In this document: piece by piece, positions 44,501 through 56,934 of the stretch
Layout of the letters: each line of letters begins with the position of its first letter
Numbering within the stretch: the first letter of the stretch is position 1
Assembly: GCA_022393335.1 (NCBI GenBank)
Contig: JAJEKB010021601.1
Coordinates: 2,419,713 to 2,483,712, forward strand
Direction: 5' to 3'
Length of the DNA stretch: 64,000 nt
Origin: Macrotrachela quadricornifera
Lineage: Eukaryota; Rotifera; Eurotatoria; Philodinida; Philodinidae
Position numbers and translations under genes: made by a program
The notes under the pieces: model-generated
The model's input: the letters and a program-made list of their open reading frames with translations, nothing else
Database searches by the model: none
Told to the model about the DNA's origin: nothing

Positions 44501-47500
44501 ATTCATTCTCAGCGATAGTTAGCATCACAAAACTTTCCACACTACTTCCTTAGCTCCTGAGGAAAGTCGACGTGGATTTGGGATCACCAAACGGGGTGCG
44601 CAGAAGGGGCTGGCTGAAATTTTATCCCGATCAAAACAGATCGAGATTCTAATGAAGCTGTTCGTTATGTATTTAGTCATCGTGAGAGATAGCGTCATGG
44701 AACTATCCGCATCAGTTCCTTGAATGCTAAGGAAAGTCGGGAGAGTGATTGGAGGTGAGAAAGGGACGCGTGCATGAAACTTCATCCAACCCATAAGAGA
44801 CCGTGATCTTACTCACTGTTTAATCAAATGACGCAGTTCAATGCAAATTTGAGAGTGATCGTGTCCAGAGTGCATGCAACTGAGGATGTCAACTTGAGCT
44901 CGATGAGAAGAGTCCTGTTGAAGATGCCTGATATACGGCGGGAAAAGCTCTGTGAAAAATACTCCACACACAACGGGGTAAGGTCTGTAGCAGAAGTTTC
45001 AGGTACGATGAAAAAAGTCCTGTGAAAGAGGTATCACGCACGGCGAGAAGAGTCCTATGGCGAACACTTAACGTATAGCAGGAGCGATCCTGTTAAATGT
45101 GCCTGACGCATACCGGTAAAAGTCCTGTCCAAGATGTTTCAGATAGCTCACCCACAGGGGGGAACAGTTCTGTAGAAGACGTGTTATGTACAGCAGAAAA
45201 AGTCGAATGGAAGATGCAAAACTTAAACCATATTCTCTTTCCATCGGGTACCTCCGCTAGGAGTTCTATAAAACTTATGTTGCACAATCCCTAATGGGAT
45301 TAAAAATGTGAAACACGATGTATCCATTCTTACTAATTACTTCAAAGCCGTATTTGATGTATATTCGTATATACTTGGACATTATTCCTTATTTTGTAGC
45401 GTCGAACTTCAACAAGGAAATACTGCAAAGATATTTTAACTAGACTTACGAGGGAACATCCCCAGGTGTTTAAGCCCTTTAGGTCCGACCTTTTGGCGAT
45501 AGATAGACCCCAATGAGGTATCAAAACCCTAAAGAGGATTCATCCCCTCGCGCCTGTGTTCCCGACTTATGATCATTTTACCCTATTTTTCGCTTCCTGC
45601 AAGGTATTTTGAAAAAATTTCCAATGACGCATTTTAGGCCTGAAATTTTGCCTATAGATAGATCTCATCGGCACTAGATTGTTCTACAAGTATCAGTCCG
45701 AGCGGATGTTTCTTTCACGAGATAATAAGTTTCTAAGGCAGATCAGTTTTTTTCGAATGATTAGTAAAATACAGGATTTTTTAAATTTCGATTATCTCGA
45801 GAAGAAGACATCCACTCGGACTGATACATGTAGAACAATCTAGCGCCGATGAGATCTATCTATAGGCAAAATTTCAGGCCTAAAATGCGTCATTGGAAAT
45901 TTTTTCGAAATACCTTGCAGGAAGCGAAAAATAGAGTGAAACGATCATAACTCGGGAACACAGGCGCGAGGAGATGAATCCTCTGTAGGGTTTTGATACC
46001 TCATTGGGGTCTACCTATCGCCAAAAGATCGGACCTAAAGGGCTTAAACACCTGGGGATGTTCCCTCGTTAGTTTATACATGACCTCTGATAGTTCTTGA
46101 AGACAAATATCAACATATGTGACAGGCTCCAAACTGTATCTCTCATATTGTATAATATCCTGAAAAGGCCATCTTGCCTGTCGGTCACAGTAAATTATTT
46201 TTATAGTTAGGACAATCATTTTCGACCAGTATCAAAGGAATCAAACTTGAAAATGATCAATTCACAGAAATACCAGATGTTACAACAAATGATATCTATT
46301 CACCGAAAGTATTCACAGATGGTATTGGTATTATTACGGCAAAATTTGCTAAAAAATTAGCCGAAGAAATGAAATTACCTTGTAAAACATCATTTCCATC
46401 GGCATTTCAAATTCGTTGTGGAGGTTATAAAGGTATTCTTTTATCTTAGTAGTAATTTCGTAAATAAAAACATTATTTTTCTATAGGTATGGTCTGCATA
46501 GATGTTACAAATCGCATTACTAATCCCAATATAAATGTGTTTTTTCGTCCATCAATGAGTAAATTCTCTGCCAACAATTTTTCTATTGACGTTGTACGTA
46601 CATCATTAAATCCTTCAACTGCTTATCTCAATCGACAAATTATTGTTCTTTTATCATCTCTTGGGATTTCAAATGATGTCTTCATTTCTTTAGAAAACTG
46701 TATGCTTCAACAAATAAAAACATTAACAGGAGAACCAAAAAAAGCATGTGAATCATTAAAAGCTTTAAATGAATTTGGTGGTAATGGATATCATACATTT
46801 TTAATTGAATATTTAAAAGTTCTAAATAAACAAAAAGAACCATTTACTCGACGAATTCTTCTTGCATTTCAAGCATTTCTTGTTAAAGAATTACGAACAA
46901 AAGCAAAAATTCGTGTACCAAATTCATGGAATCTATTAGGAGTAATAGATGAAACTCGAACACTTAAATATGGTCAAGTTTTCGTACAAATAGATAATAG
47001 CAATCAACAACAAGAAGGTATAACAAAACAAATTTTACAAGGTCCTATTATAGTAACCAGAAATCCATGTTTTCATCCGGGTATATATTGCAATCATTCG
47101 TTATCAAATAATTTTTCTTACTTATTTTGTTAACAGGTGATATTCGACGACTTGAAGCAATTGATGTACCTGCTTTACATGAATTAAAAAATGTAATTGT
47201 ATTTCCTATGGATGGATCTTGTCCTCATCCAATGGAAATGTCAGGTGGTGATCTCGATGGAGATACATTTTGGATATGTCATTATTCAGATTTAATATTT
47301 CAAACAAATGAAGAACCATTTAATTATCATGATCAAGAAATTCAAGCTCAAAAAGAAGCACAATCACTTGCAAATGTACAACATACAATCGATGATGTTT
47401 GCAATTTTTTTGGTGAATATATTGCAGCAGATAAGTAAGATTTATAAAGTACTTGTGAGAATCCGTGCATACTTCACGACTGTTTTTTCTCTAACATATA

Positions 47501-48740
47501 ACATCAAACATATAATCTCTGGTCTGACACAGACACTGAACATTATATATATAGCTTCGTGATATTTTAATTATTGATTTTTTATTTCAGTCTTGGTATA
47601 ATTGCTAATAGCCATTTAGCTTTTGCTGATCGATTACCTGACGGAGTTAAAAATGATAAATGTCTCAAATTAGCTCGAATGCACAGGTACATGAAAAATA
47701 AAATAAAATAACGTTTTTGTTTCTTTATAAAAATTATTCATTATTTTTCATAGTATCGCTGTAGATTTTGCTAAAAATGGTATAAATGCACCACGTCTTA
47801 CACGTGATCTTCGACCACAAGAATATCCACATTATATGGAAAAAAAAGATAAAACAACATGTACTTCAGATACAATTCTTGGTAAACTCTATAATAAAAT
47901 TGAATGTTATAAAATTGATTTAAATATTAATGAACAAGAAGAAATCGATAGTACATTATCATTTCCTTATACATCTTTTTTCATTAATGGACATTATTAT
48001 TATATAAAAGAGGCTCGGGTTATGAAAAGTGCATATGATCGAGAATTAAAACGAATAATGCGACAATATGGTATTTTACATGAAGCTGAACTTGTTACAG
48101 GTTATATTCTTAAATTTACTTCAAAACAATATGCAAAACAAACAAAAATTTTCGAATTAAGAAATGAAATGATGCATGCATATAGAGTTTTACGAGATAA
48201 GTAAATATAAAAATCTTTTTCTTTTGAATTAAATCTTCATAAAACTTATTGTTTTTGATTTTCATCAGATATTTACATCTATTTTGGGAAGAATTCTATC
48301 AATCAACAGATAAACAAGAAGAACAACAAAATGTCAAATGGTCAGAAGTATCAAAAAAATTAACATGTAAAAATCAATTGAATTTACTTGATTTTTATGA
48401 TCGAGCAACATTATACAAGGAAAAAGTAAAGAAAAAAGCATCTGCTTGGTTTAAAGTTACTTATGATCCATGGATAACATATATCAAGACAAATAAGATG
48501 AATAAACGGAAAAAACAAAATACGCTTGTGGATAATCAACTGTCCATGGCAGAGCAACGATTCAAGGGATTTTTTAGCTTTGCATGGATTCTATATCCTA
48601 TTCTATTAGAAATATTCTCTGAGAAACAAAATGATTCAATGAAAAATACAGAATTAAAAAAGAAGAGAAAAAGGAAGAGAAACACAAATAAGAAGACAAA
48701 TTCAACCGTTCGTTCAACTGCCAATAAGAAGAAGATATAA
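41528..48740 (+). CDS. Cell-encoded RNA-dependent RNA polymerase with N-terminal RRM (11 exons)
   Basis: Copies RNA into double-stranded RNA for small-RNA silencing. Exons: 41528-42028, 42088-42551, 42610-43157, 43211-43708, 43758-44005, 46207-46432, 46487-47080, 47137-47434, 47591-47686, 47754-48200, 48269-48740. The coding total is 4392 nt (1463 aa), all introns have GT..AG ends and phase is kept at every junction. Residues 1-50 are acidic. An RRM spans about 134-210 (RNP2 LYIGNL, RNP1 RACYTFVRF across the exon 1/2 join). The RdRP core has FLAFSNSQLREHSCWMFA, SWMGDFRNIRPVAKLAAR, RNPCFHPGDIRRLEAIDVPA and the catalytic SGGDLDGDTFW with D1065, D1067 and D1069, the DxDGD signature of eukaryotic RDR/QDE-1 enzymes. 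A basic C-terminal tail (KKKRKRKRNTNKK) suggests nuclear import. Where many RdRPs have MGQ after LAAR this reads LGQSFS, from the exon after the 2.2 kb intron 5. That intron carries two transposable elements; the others are about 50-160 bp. AATAAA lies near 48797. Confidence 0.93.
44025..45260 (+). mobile_element. Non-autonomous Helitron-like element, copy B (RdRP intron 5)
   Basis: Starts TCTATATATATAAAGAAA at 44025 with A before it and ends CTCCGCTAG at 45260. It is homologous over its whole length to copy A (28113-29369, opposite strand). A second 5'-like end, TCTATATATATAAAGAAG followed by TTTGTCTGTTCGCTATGCAT, occurs at about 44465. Its sense matches that of the host gene. No Rep/helicase gene is present. 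Confidence 0.65.
45444..46073. mobile_element. Mariner-family foldback MITE (RdRP intron 5)
   Basis: Left end ACTTACGAGGGAACATCCCC and right end GGGGATGTTCCCTCGTTAGT. The arms, about 45444-45710 and 45800-46073, are close reverse complements, e.g. CTATAGATAGATCTCATCGG against CCGATGAGATCTATCTATAG. The arm sequence matches the end of the pogo/mariner remnant at 14690, which suggests a non-autonomous relative of that transposon. It would form a long RNA hairpin in the RdRP pre-mRNA. Confidence 0.75.
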
Positions 48741-48799
48741 CTTTAAAATATTATTTTCATTAATTAAATTTTTAGTCAAGATATTAGAAAATATCAATA

Positions 48800-51138
48800 A
48801 AAAATTCTTATTTTTTTCTTGTTTGAATATAATAAATGAAAACTGAGAAACAAATAATAATGAATGTTTTTTCTAACACTGAAAATGTTCAATATCTGGT
48901 TTGGGTAAGGGTGATTCATCACGGTTGAGAATCTGCCGCTGTCGCGACGCGACATTAAAAAGCTGACCGGTGCCGCGTCACTACCGCAATGGTATTTTTA
49001 AAAATTTCCACCACGTCGCGATGAACATCTCTGTTTGGTAATTTTACATGACTATAGCATCTTCAATATAAAATATGGTTAAACAAAAAGTTTTCTAGAA
49101 AATTTTTGGTTATAATTACAATAAAAATTTGATAATTATCCAGATAATCAGAAGTCTCAATAATGGCTTAGCACATGAATATTCAGCAATATGTACATAT
49201 ACGTATAAGTTTATCGAGTGAATCGCTGATATATCAGTTGTCAATTGATAGAAAACTCACACCTTCCCAATATGATTTAGATATTCAACCGCAACTTATC
49301 GTTATTTTATTTTTCATGTTTATAAAACTATTGTCGAAAATAATCGAAAATTAACAATAAGACTTTTGCTAGTATGCTGCTCTTGCATGCTCGCCATTTT
49401 TAAACTTAAAAAAAACAAAGATCCGTGGAAAAAAATATTTATTTCTCTTGCTGATTTTGTTAATAAACTTCTCTATAGCAAAAGTAAAGAAAGTTGAGTT
49501 ACTTTTAATGGTTTTTTTTTATCTGTAATCTACGTTGGATCATCAAAAAGTACTTTCTATGTACGAAAATAACTATGTCAATAATTTTAATACAGAATGC
49601 TTTCAGCATGATAAAAAAAAGAGATTTAATGCGTGGACAAGAACAAAAATAATATGATATAATTTGTTGGATTCGGATATTGATTGATCTTTGGCACACA
49701 AGACAATACGACATTAAAATAAGATTCAACTCATGAAGATTTTTAATGTTATTTTCACTAGTGCAAACCGTGTTTGATTATAACTAGATGAAAAGAGATT
49801 TTATTAACAAGAGCTATCAATCACAATTTTGAAAATAGTTGTCACGTATTGTGTTATTTCTACATAAAATTGCAATTGATCAAGCTCATTGGCGTATTGT
49901 TATACAGAAAACAAAAAAAAATACTAAAAATCCTTTTATCACTACTACCACTTTCAAAGTAAAACATTTGTGTGATTATGTTTATATTGGTATAATAGTC
50001 AAGTTGAGATTAACTATTACTTCACAACAGTACCAGACAAGGAATAAATATGCAAATATTCGTAAAAAAAACCTATAAAGTGCTTGATACCGACACTGTT
50101 CTCACACTGAAACGTCAAGTAAGAGAGGAAACTAAAACTCCTCTATGTAAAACGAGCTTAACCCTTTGAGACCGAGATTATTTTTACATAGCAAAAGTTT
50201 GTGTAATTAGAAATTAACGTTTTTTTTTGCAAGAATATTACGAGATACATGATTCCGATCACTTTTAAAGTGTAATAGTCCTCAAAACAGTCTAAAAAGA
50301 CACAACTCAACATCATATTGAATACATTCGTACGAAGTTTCTCTTTTTGCCTTCTCTAATCAAACTACTCGTCAAGAGACAGAGATGTCCATTCGCGACG
50401 GCAGCTTTTCTATGTTTGTGTAGCAAAACATTTATGCATTAATTCTTCTAAAATATATTGAAGGTGTGATATACAGAAAATTAATATAATTAAATATTTA
50501 AATGACTAATATGTATGTTTCGCAATGTTTTTCGTAATGATCAATTCGTCTATTTCAACGATTGATCACTTAATAACGAAACACGAAACATTTTTGTATT
50601 AATTCTTTCGAACTTTTGTCAGATAGTCGATGATAATTAATGAATGACAATCGACCGATATATTTAACTTTTGAAATAAAAATTTTATTTTATATGAAAT
50701 ATTTCGATTTACTCATTTGTTAATCTCTATGAAAAAATATTCTATATATTAATCGACATCCTGAATCTATGTGTTATCGATTTATGTTTATCATAGAAGT
50801 TGGCGCGTATACCTTCTACCTCTTGATTTCTTTTCTTTTAATTATTTTTTTTCTTGAAACTGGTGTGAGGATACAAAAACACAGAGCCATTTCATCGACA
50901 TTTTTAGTTTTATCAAAAAAATCGATAGTTTAGGATGAAGATCATTATCAACGAAGATTTTCTTCGTTATTGTATTAACGACTATATCTGCTTGAAGGAA
51001 CAGGATTTATAAAGCAAAACATCTAATAAAACAGCTAGTTTATCAAGATTTTCATTGTCAACAATTGATTTTTATGAAAAATGAATATCATATTCACAAT
51101 CAGCGCTTTGAAATACATCAAAAACATTAGTTTTCATC
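48800..51138. other. No gene seen
   Basis: AT-rich. A short GC-richer patch (48935-49025) has GTCGCGACGCGAC and CACGTCGCGATG words that are loosely inverted. TTAACCCTTTGAGACCGAG near 50159 resembles the piggyBac-like terminus but has no partner end. No supported exon. Confidence 0.4.
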
Positions 51139-51248
51139 GTGAAACATTTTCCATCAAAATTTGTCCCGTAGGGAGGCACATGGATAAATTAAAAAGAAAA
51201 GAAGCCGACGGGGGAGTACGGGGAAAAATTTTGATGGAAATATTTCAC
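51139..51248. repeat. Small inverted-repeat element, about 110 bp
   Basis: GTGAAACATTTTCCATCAAAATTTGTCCC on the left and GGGGAAAAATTTTGATGGAAATATTTCAC on the right are near-complementary arms of about 29 bp around a 50-bp core. A mini-MITE or a hairpin; no clear target duplication. Confidence 0.5.
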
Positions 51249-52167
51249 ACTAACAAAATAGAATTTGTGCTAGATTTTGGCATACTGATTCTGAATATCA
51301 TGTTTATTTTTCACCGAAAGCAATTTTGAATAACAAAAACCTGAAGATATTGACTATTTTAATGGTATTTTATATTAGAATGTTCATTTTTTCGTGGAAA
51401 CTAAAAAAGTCTATCGAATGATTTTGTCATCTTGTATTCTCACATCAGTCCCAATAATAAAATAAATAGAAGGAAAAAAATCGAGGGGTGAGGTATAGCC
51501 CATGGAAACAGCGTCAACTACTTTCCTAATTTTTTTAAATAACCAGTATTTATTTCTTTTTTTTCTCCTTGTTGACATATATGTCAATCTCTATTTACTC
51601 TTGTATTCGAAGTGAACCCTCACTTGGGGGTGCAATGCTCCCTCTATAAACGGTATTGCTCCCCCCCCTCCTCTGTAAAATTTTATTTCGGTGACTTACT
51701 CTCTCTGTGAAAGTTTTCTGATTATGCCACTAAATGAGCTTCCAACACAATCTCAAACAAAAACAAACCTGTACTCATAATTCTAGTAATATACTACAAT
51801 ATAAACAACGCTAATAATTCTGAACTACTTCATTAAAACACACAAATTACTTAACTAAAACAATTAAATACCTTCCTCAATAATTTCAAAACTTTATTTA
51901 GCTTGATTATCTTAGAATTGTTAGTACTAAAACTAGTGTATGACAAATGATGGATCTAGGAATCGATACAATCAAAGAAAAAATTTCAATACGAATCATA
52001 TATGAAAGAAAAACAATTAGAAAAAGAAGAAAAGATTAAATAAGTTTGTTTTTCGATAATGTTTGATAAAGGATGAAGGCAATTTCAGTTTCTTATGCTT
52101 TCTAAAAAGAATAGGATATTTTATAAATTTTATAATCATAAAATAATATTTTTTTCGACTTGCCAAT
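51249..52167. other. No gene seen
   Basis: AT-rich with a short C-run (CTCCCCCCCCTCC near 51660); nothing supported. Confidence 0.4.
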
Positions 52168-52473
52168 TTAATAGTTAAAAGCACGACGGCGATGTATATT
52201 GCAATTACATTCATGAGAACCACAGTCATTACGACAATTAATATTTTCAGCTTTACGAGCCGGAATAGGATAACGAGTGTTGCAAACCATAATACACTTG
52301 CTACAAAGACCTACATCACATTCTCGTTTACCCATCATTTTTTCGTAGAGTATTTGAAGAATATCAGCTCGTCGTTGAAATTGTTTTGAATCTTCTTCAA
52401 AAAATTCGTCTAAAGTTGCATGGGCTACCATAAAAATGGCTAATACAACGAAAAGTACACTTGTGAATTTCAT
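52168..52473 (-). CDS. Small secreted cysteine-rich peptide
   Basis: 101 aa, one exon. A clear signal peptide (MKFTSVLFVVLAIFMVAHA, cut after about residue 19) is followed by an acidic segment (LDEFFEEDSKQF) that could be a pro-region ending near the dibasic QRR. The mature part has eight cysteines, in order C-x4-C-x2-C-x3-C, a 15-20 residue linker, then C-x3-C-x4-C-x-C, and ends in a basic tail (NIHRRRAFNY). Eight cysteines suggest four disulfides. I do not recognise the family; secreted defence peptides, toxins and hormone-like peptides can all look like this, and no function is claimed. A TATA-like ATATATATTA lies about 30 bp before the ATG (52502-52511). Confidence 0.7.
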   Translation of the reverse strand: MKFTSVLFVVLAIFMVAHATLDEFFEEDSKQFQRRADILQILYEKMMGKRECDVGLCSKCIMVCNTRYPIPARKAENINCRNDCGSHECNCNIHRRRAFNY

Positions 52474-52519
52474 AATTTGTATTTTAATGAAAATGAAAGT
52501 TAATATATATTATCGAATA

Positions 52520-53256
52520 ACTAATAACGTTTGTGTAGTGCGTTTACTCTCTTATTTTCTACGGTTGAATTACTACGATTTTATTTTTCATAGGTAAGGT
52601 TTGACGAAAAAAAAAACAGTACAAACAGTCCCTTTAATTAGTGATATTTTTTTTCTCCTTGAAAATAATATATGTATTTTGCTAGGTAGATAGGCTTTTT
52701 CTCTTCTCTTCTTTCCTTCCTCTCCCATGTGAATACATATGAAAAAGAAAAGAAAATAATATATACACTATTCTCATACATAATAAAATGTATCTATTGA
52801 AGATAAATGTTGAACGTATTGCCAATCATCGCAACGTCCTTTGTTGAACGAAATTTTTGCTACAATCAGTATATTACTCCTACTAATGATAAATTGACAC
52901 TCAAACGGGTGAAAAAAAAGAGAGAGAGAGAGTAGGCATGACTTTGTACTATCTTATCATGCAAAATAGGGCATATGCATATTTGATGTTAATATTCAAT
53001 TCAATAAGGATGAATCCATGGTTTCACTTGAAGCCTAATTTCAGACCAAAAACAGATGATGTTTATTGAATAGTGAAATGTTATCACAGCTGGTTGTAAT
53101 TTTAAATTTCGCTTATTATAAAATATTTTCATTCTGTTCATTATTTTTCTCTCCAACTGAATCATGCTTCTTTTTTTTGCGTTTCTCAATACACAACAGT
53201 AACTACTAGTGACGGAAAGAAAAGAAAAAAAAATTGTATAAATATTCAATTTCAAC
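52520..53256. other. No gene seen
   Basis: AT-rich, with a GA-rich simple repeat near 52918-52933; no exon supported. Confidence 0.4.
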
Positions 53257-54258
53257 ATGTGCAGAAGATCGACATTGAAGATTTATCGAATGAATTTTGA
53301 GGGTGATATATTCTATTATCTTGATGGATATCAATTTTATGGATCATTTATGAATTTTCATATGCGCATTCAAAAACTTCTTCTTGACTCATGTGTATAC
53401 CTACGAATTAATCTTTATTCAAAACATGTTTTAGTTCTTGAGAATATTATCAATCGAAATAAAATCTTAAATTGATATATTAAAATTTTTTTAGAAATTA
53501 GTCATGATTGATTCCATATTTTCTCGTTTATAATCATTAGTTATTAATGATGTTTTCGAAAATAAACTTCTTCGATTATGTCATTTGACTTAACATCATT
53601 TATACAATCAGAATATGATCATTTAAATAAAACAAAAATATTTAGTTTGTAGTTATGAGTCTTACGTGTGAAAATATCTGAGAATATTGCATTGCTCGAT
53701 GGTGATCTCTGAAAAAAACTTATTTTACAATATATATCTGATTTAAAGAAGTTTCATAGCGAATATGAAGAGAAAATACCATCTAGTTTTCAATTGGAAT
53801 CTCGTCATCAACAAATTAATCGATTTACATCTTCGTTTTGGATTCAATGACAATAGTATTTGTAACTAGAATCGAATTCAACCATGCAAGTGTATACATG
53901 AAAAACAATTCCTCAGTATTTTTTGTAGACGAGCAAATCGTTATTTTCCTTAATATCAATTACTTGTTTGAATATGTATTTATCTTGTTTATTTACTCAG
54001 CCATTGATGGATTTTATTTCTCATTTATTCTATCTCTATTCATTGAGTTTATCAAGTTTAGGTCCGTCGGAATTGACCAATTCTGTCGTCAATCAGAATA
54101 ATAGAATTACGAAAGTACATCTAAAAAAACAGTTGGCGCAAGTTCAAAAACTTCATTTTCTCATTCATTTCTATCTATATATGGAATATCTCCAAATAGA
54201 GTGTACTGGCGCTATTGATATAATATCCGTTCTACAAATCACTTCTTTATCTTCGTAG
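53257..54258 (+). pseudogene. F-box/LRR protein pseudogene
   Basis: Begins as an open frame with FEGDIFYYLDGYQFYGSFMN and LLLDSCVYLRINLYSKHVLV, the F-box region layout of bdelloid F-box proteins (DYLDGYQLYxSFxNLNxRFQxLL), to a stop at 53473-53475. VIDSIFSRL-like and FENKLLRLCHLT-like pieces continue in broken frames. From about 53970 a second open frame carries the typical distal part (NNRITKVHLKKQLAQVQKLH, FYLYMEYLQIECTGAIDIIS) to 54258. The two ends in order on one strand with several stops between indicate one decayed gene of about 1 kb. Confidence 0.55.
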
Positions 54259-56775
54259 ACTATGTTAGCATGTTTCCGTCATCGGTGAGACGATAACTGA
54301 TATATTACAAAGTATCATTGATTTAGAAAAACTGTTCTTTGATTAAATATATACTTCTTTTATCTTAAATATTTGTAAAATTTCAAATAAATCTAATTAA
54401 TCAATTATTCAATATCTGGCAATGTTTTATAAAATCGATTGAATTCGTATAAATTAATCATTATTATGGTTACATCAAGTCGTTATGTGAAGTACCTCAA
54501 ACGGATTCCCCTATATAGGCTGACATGTTTACAACAAAACAGTAAGTAGGTAGTTGAACTAAAGTCTCAATGAAACATTTGTATAGTACAAAGCATTTTG
54601 TTTGGAGAAATTCTTGTTCGTTAATATCAGTTGTAGGAGATAATATGTTATCGCACTCTTGATTTCGACTATTTTGCAAGAGGAAGTCAGATTGCTTTTC
54701 AGTAGTCATCAACGTCTGAGATGCGGAGGTGACATGAATGTTTTTTGCATGGATGAAAGCCTTTGTGCAGTCTCATAATTCGTTTCATTAGTTGTGCTAA
54801 AATTGAAGTTATGCTTTTTAAGAGTTTTTTGGTAGATCATTGTGTGGCAGATCAAAAAAATAGCTGAAAAGATGTCAGGCGAGTGTAGTAAAGTAATTGA
54901 CATAAATTTCCTAATCATATACTGATGTAAAACGGATTGTTTTTATAACTTTCTAATTAAAAGAAGCACCTAATCGATTTAAGCCGCCCAATTTTGATCA
55001 ATTTATAGTATAATTTCAATTTCTAATGTTACTTTTGGATGTTGATTTTTGGTCAAATCCTTTTATACCAATCAATCGTCGGAAAATGCTGAAAAAGAAA
55101 TACTATTTTTTAATAAGAGAATGATTTATAAATCAAAAGATCGTATGGCTCAACATAGAGCTTGAGATTCCTATTTTTAGTTGGGACCTGCCACATATGA
55201 TTAATACATATATGAGTATCATTTTCGAATATAGAAATCAGTGGGAGCAATACGCCAAATGGTGATTATGGAGCCGGGCATATAGGGCAAGCTCCAAAAG
55301 TACGGGTTCGAGCGAAAAGTCACTAGATTTTTTCCAACAGCTTCCCCCAACCGTTTTTACGCGGATGTGGCAACAAAGTGAGAGGAAAATTTCAGCCCGT
55401 ACGCTTCGATCTGACAATTATTATTCTTCAAGATTTACATGAACACTTTCAATCAGAATGTCATGTATAAATTCAAAGATAATAATTATAAAAAGTTATG
55501 TATCAAATACTTTTATTGATAAGCTAAACGTTTCGAGTTAGCATTATTAAAATGCTAACCTATGGATTATATAGCAAATGGTAAATACACATCTTTCGAA
55601 AATTTCGACATGGGTGGATTTTCGTTCTTATATATCACCCCTTCTCCATTTTTTTTACTTTTCTGTTTATTGATTTACAACGGTGCTGGCATCATAAAAG
55701 CAAACTGGAAAAAATCTTGTTGACAGCAAAGTCAACGTGTTTGATGCACGATAAATATTAACGTGTAGAAGCGCAAGAGAATTTATCTTTGGTTGCGAAC
55801 GCAACATTTTCTTGTTAAAGTTTTGATTCTATATAAGAAACGTGAAAAGGTAAGATTGTTTTTAATTTTAAACTACATTTTACTTTTATTTGACAAAGTT
55901 ATCTAAGATTCAAAATGATTTTTTTCAAAGAATCTTGCATACATGACAGAATCTTTTAATAATTCTCAGAGTTATCTAATGACGAGTTCGATGTTAAATT
56001 GAATTTCATTTTAGATCAGTTATTTTAGAGAAGAAGATGACTGATGATACAAATACCCTTATAGCTAAATACATGGATTCATGGACAATGCAACATATGA
56101 AAGATGAAATGAAAGCTACAGATGAAGAATTGATATACCTCGCGAAATTACGGCAGCTTCGACTCCAGAAAGTGCAACCAACGCGGAATGATTATGATAG
56201 TAGTAATCCATCAATAGTAATTGACGACTTTCTTTATCATGGCGACATAGATCATGCTAACAACATGAACTTACTTATGAATCTGGGTATTCGACATATC
56301 GTGAATACATGTGATGAACCATTGAATAATACAATCATAGAAAATTTCAATGTGTTATGGATTAATCTAAGTGATGATCTTTCTACTGATATCAATCAAC
56401 ATTTTCAAAAAACGAATGAATTTTTGCTTTCATGTAAAGAGAAGAACGAAAAAGTGTTAGTTCATTGTCACATGGGAATATCTCGATCATCTTCCATTGT
56501 TCTCGCCTATCTAATGAAGTAAAACTTATTTTTGTATTCGAAAACCGACTAAATTCTTCATTTTAGATATCATCATGATACTTTGCTAAAAGCTTACGAT
56601 TATTTGCTCGATCGTCGTGGTGTATCTTCACCAAATTCTGGTTTTCTTATGCAATTGATTCGATATGAGAAAAGCTTACGCAATAGTGGAGAGATTAATG
56701 AACAAAAAAATAATGATGATAAACAGAATCCTATTATACAAGTGGATATATCGAGTAATTCCGATATCAAATAGT
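54215..56775 (+). repeat. Tandem duplication, unit 1 (phosphatase block)
   Basis: Begins at ATATCCGTTCTACAAATCACTTC and runs through the phosphatase gene. Unit 2 begins at about 58136 with the same words. Unit 1 contains about 600 bp (roughly 54640-55280) that unit 2 lacks. Confidence 0.85.
56037..56774 (+). CDS. Dual-specificity protein phosphatase (copy 1, intact)
   Basis: Two exons, 56037-56518 and 56567-56774, joined across a 48-bp GT..AG intron; 690 nt, 229 aa. The N-terminal region (about 1-50) is a helical leader (YMDSWTMQHMKDEMKATDEE). The catalytic domain spans about 57-205, starting SIVIDDFLYHGDIDHANNMN. Key residues are visible: general acid Asp in NLSDDLSTDI (D113/D114) and the P-loop HCHMGISR with nucleophile C144 and R150, followed by SSSIVLAYLMKYHHDT. 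The protein should remove phosphate from Tyr and Ser/Thr of proteins in the cytosol or nucleus, like atypical DUSPs; the substrate is unknown. The C-terminal tail (NNDDKQNP...SSNSDIK) is polar. A TATA-like CTATATAAG lies at about 55829. A GTAAGA (55850) and a TTTTAG (56014) may bound a 5'-UTR intron. Confidence 0.9.
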
Positions 56776-56934
56776 CGTTGGCTTAGAAAAGAGAATAGAT
56801 ATTTATTTAATTTTTTATTTTCTAAAATATTAGATAAATCATTCATTATGTTAACCATCGCAATTATAAAAAATAAATCCTTTATTATAATCATGATCCA
56901 AGAAGATAAAAAATGAATTGTTTTATTCAAAAAT

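Noticed and set aside
45093..45524. Open frames in RdRP intron 5 (also 46001-46219)
   Set aside because: They lie in transposable-element sequence; the 45342-45524 and 46001-46219 frames come from the two arms of the foldback.
48536..48724. Minus-strand frame rich in Phe/Leu opposite the RdRP C-terminus
   Set aside because: Antisense of the Lys/Arg-rich tail; a composition artefact.
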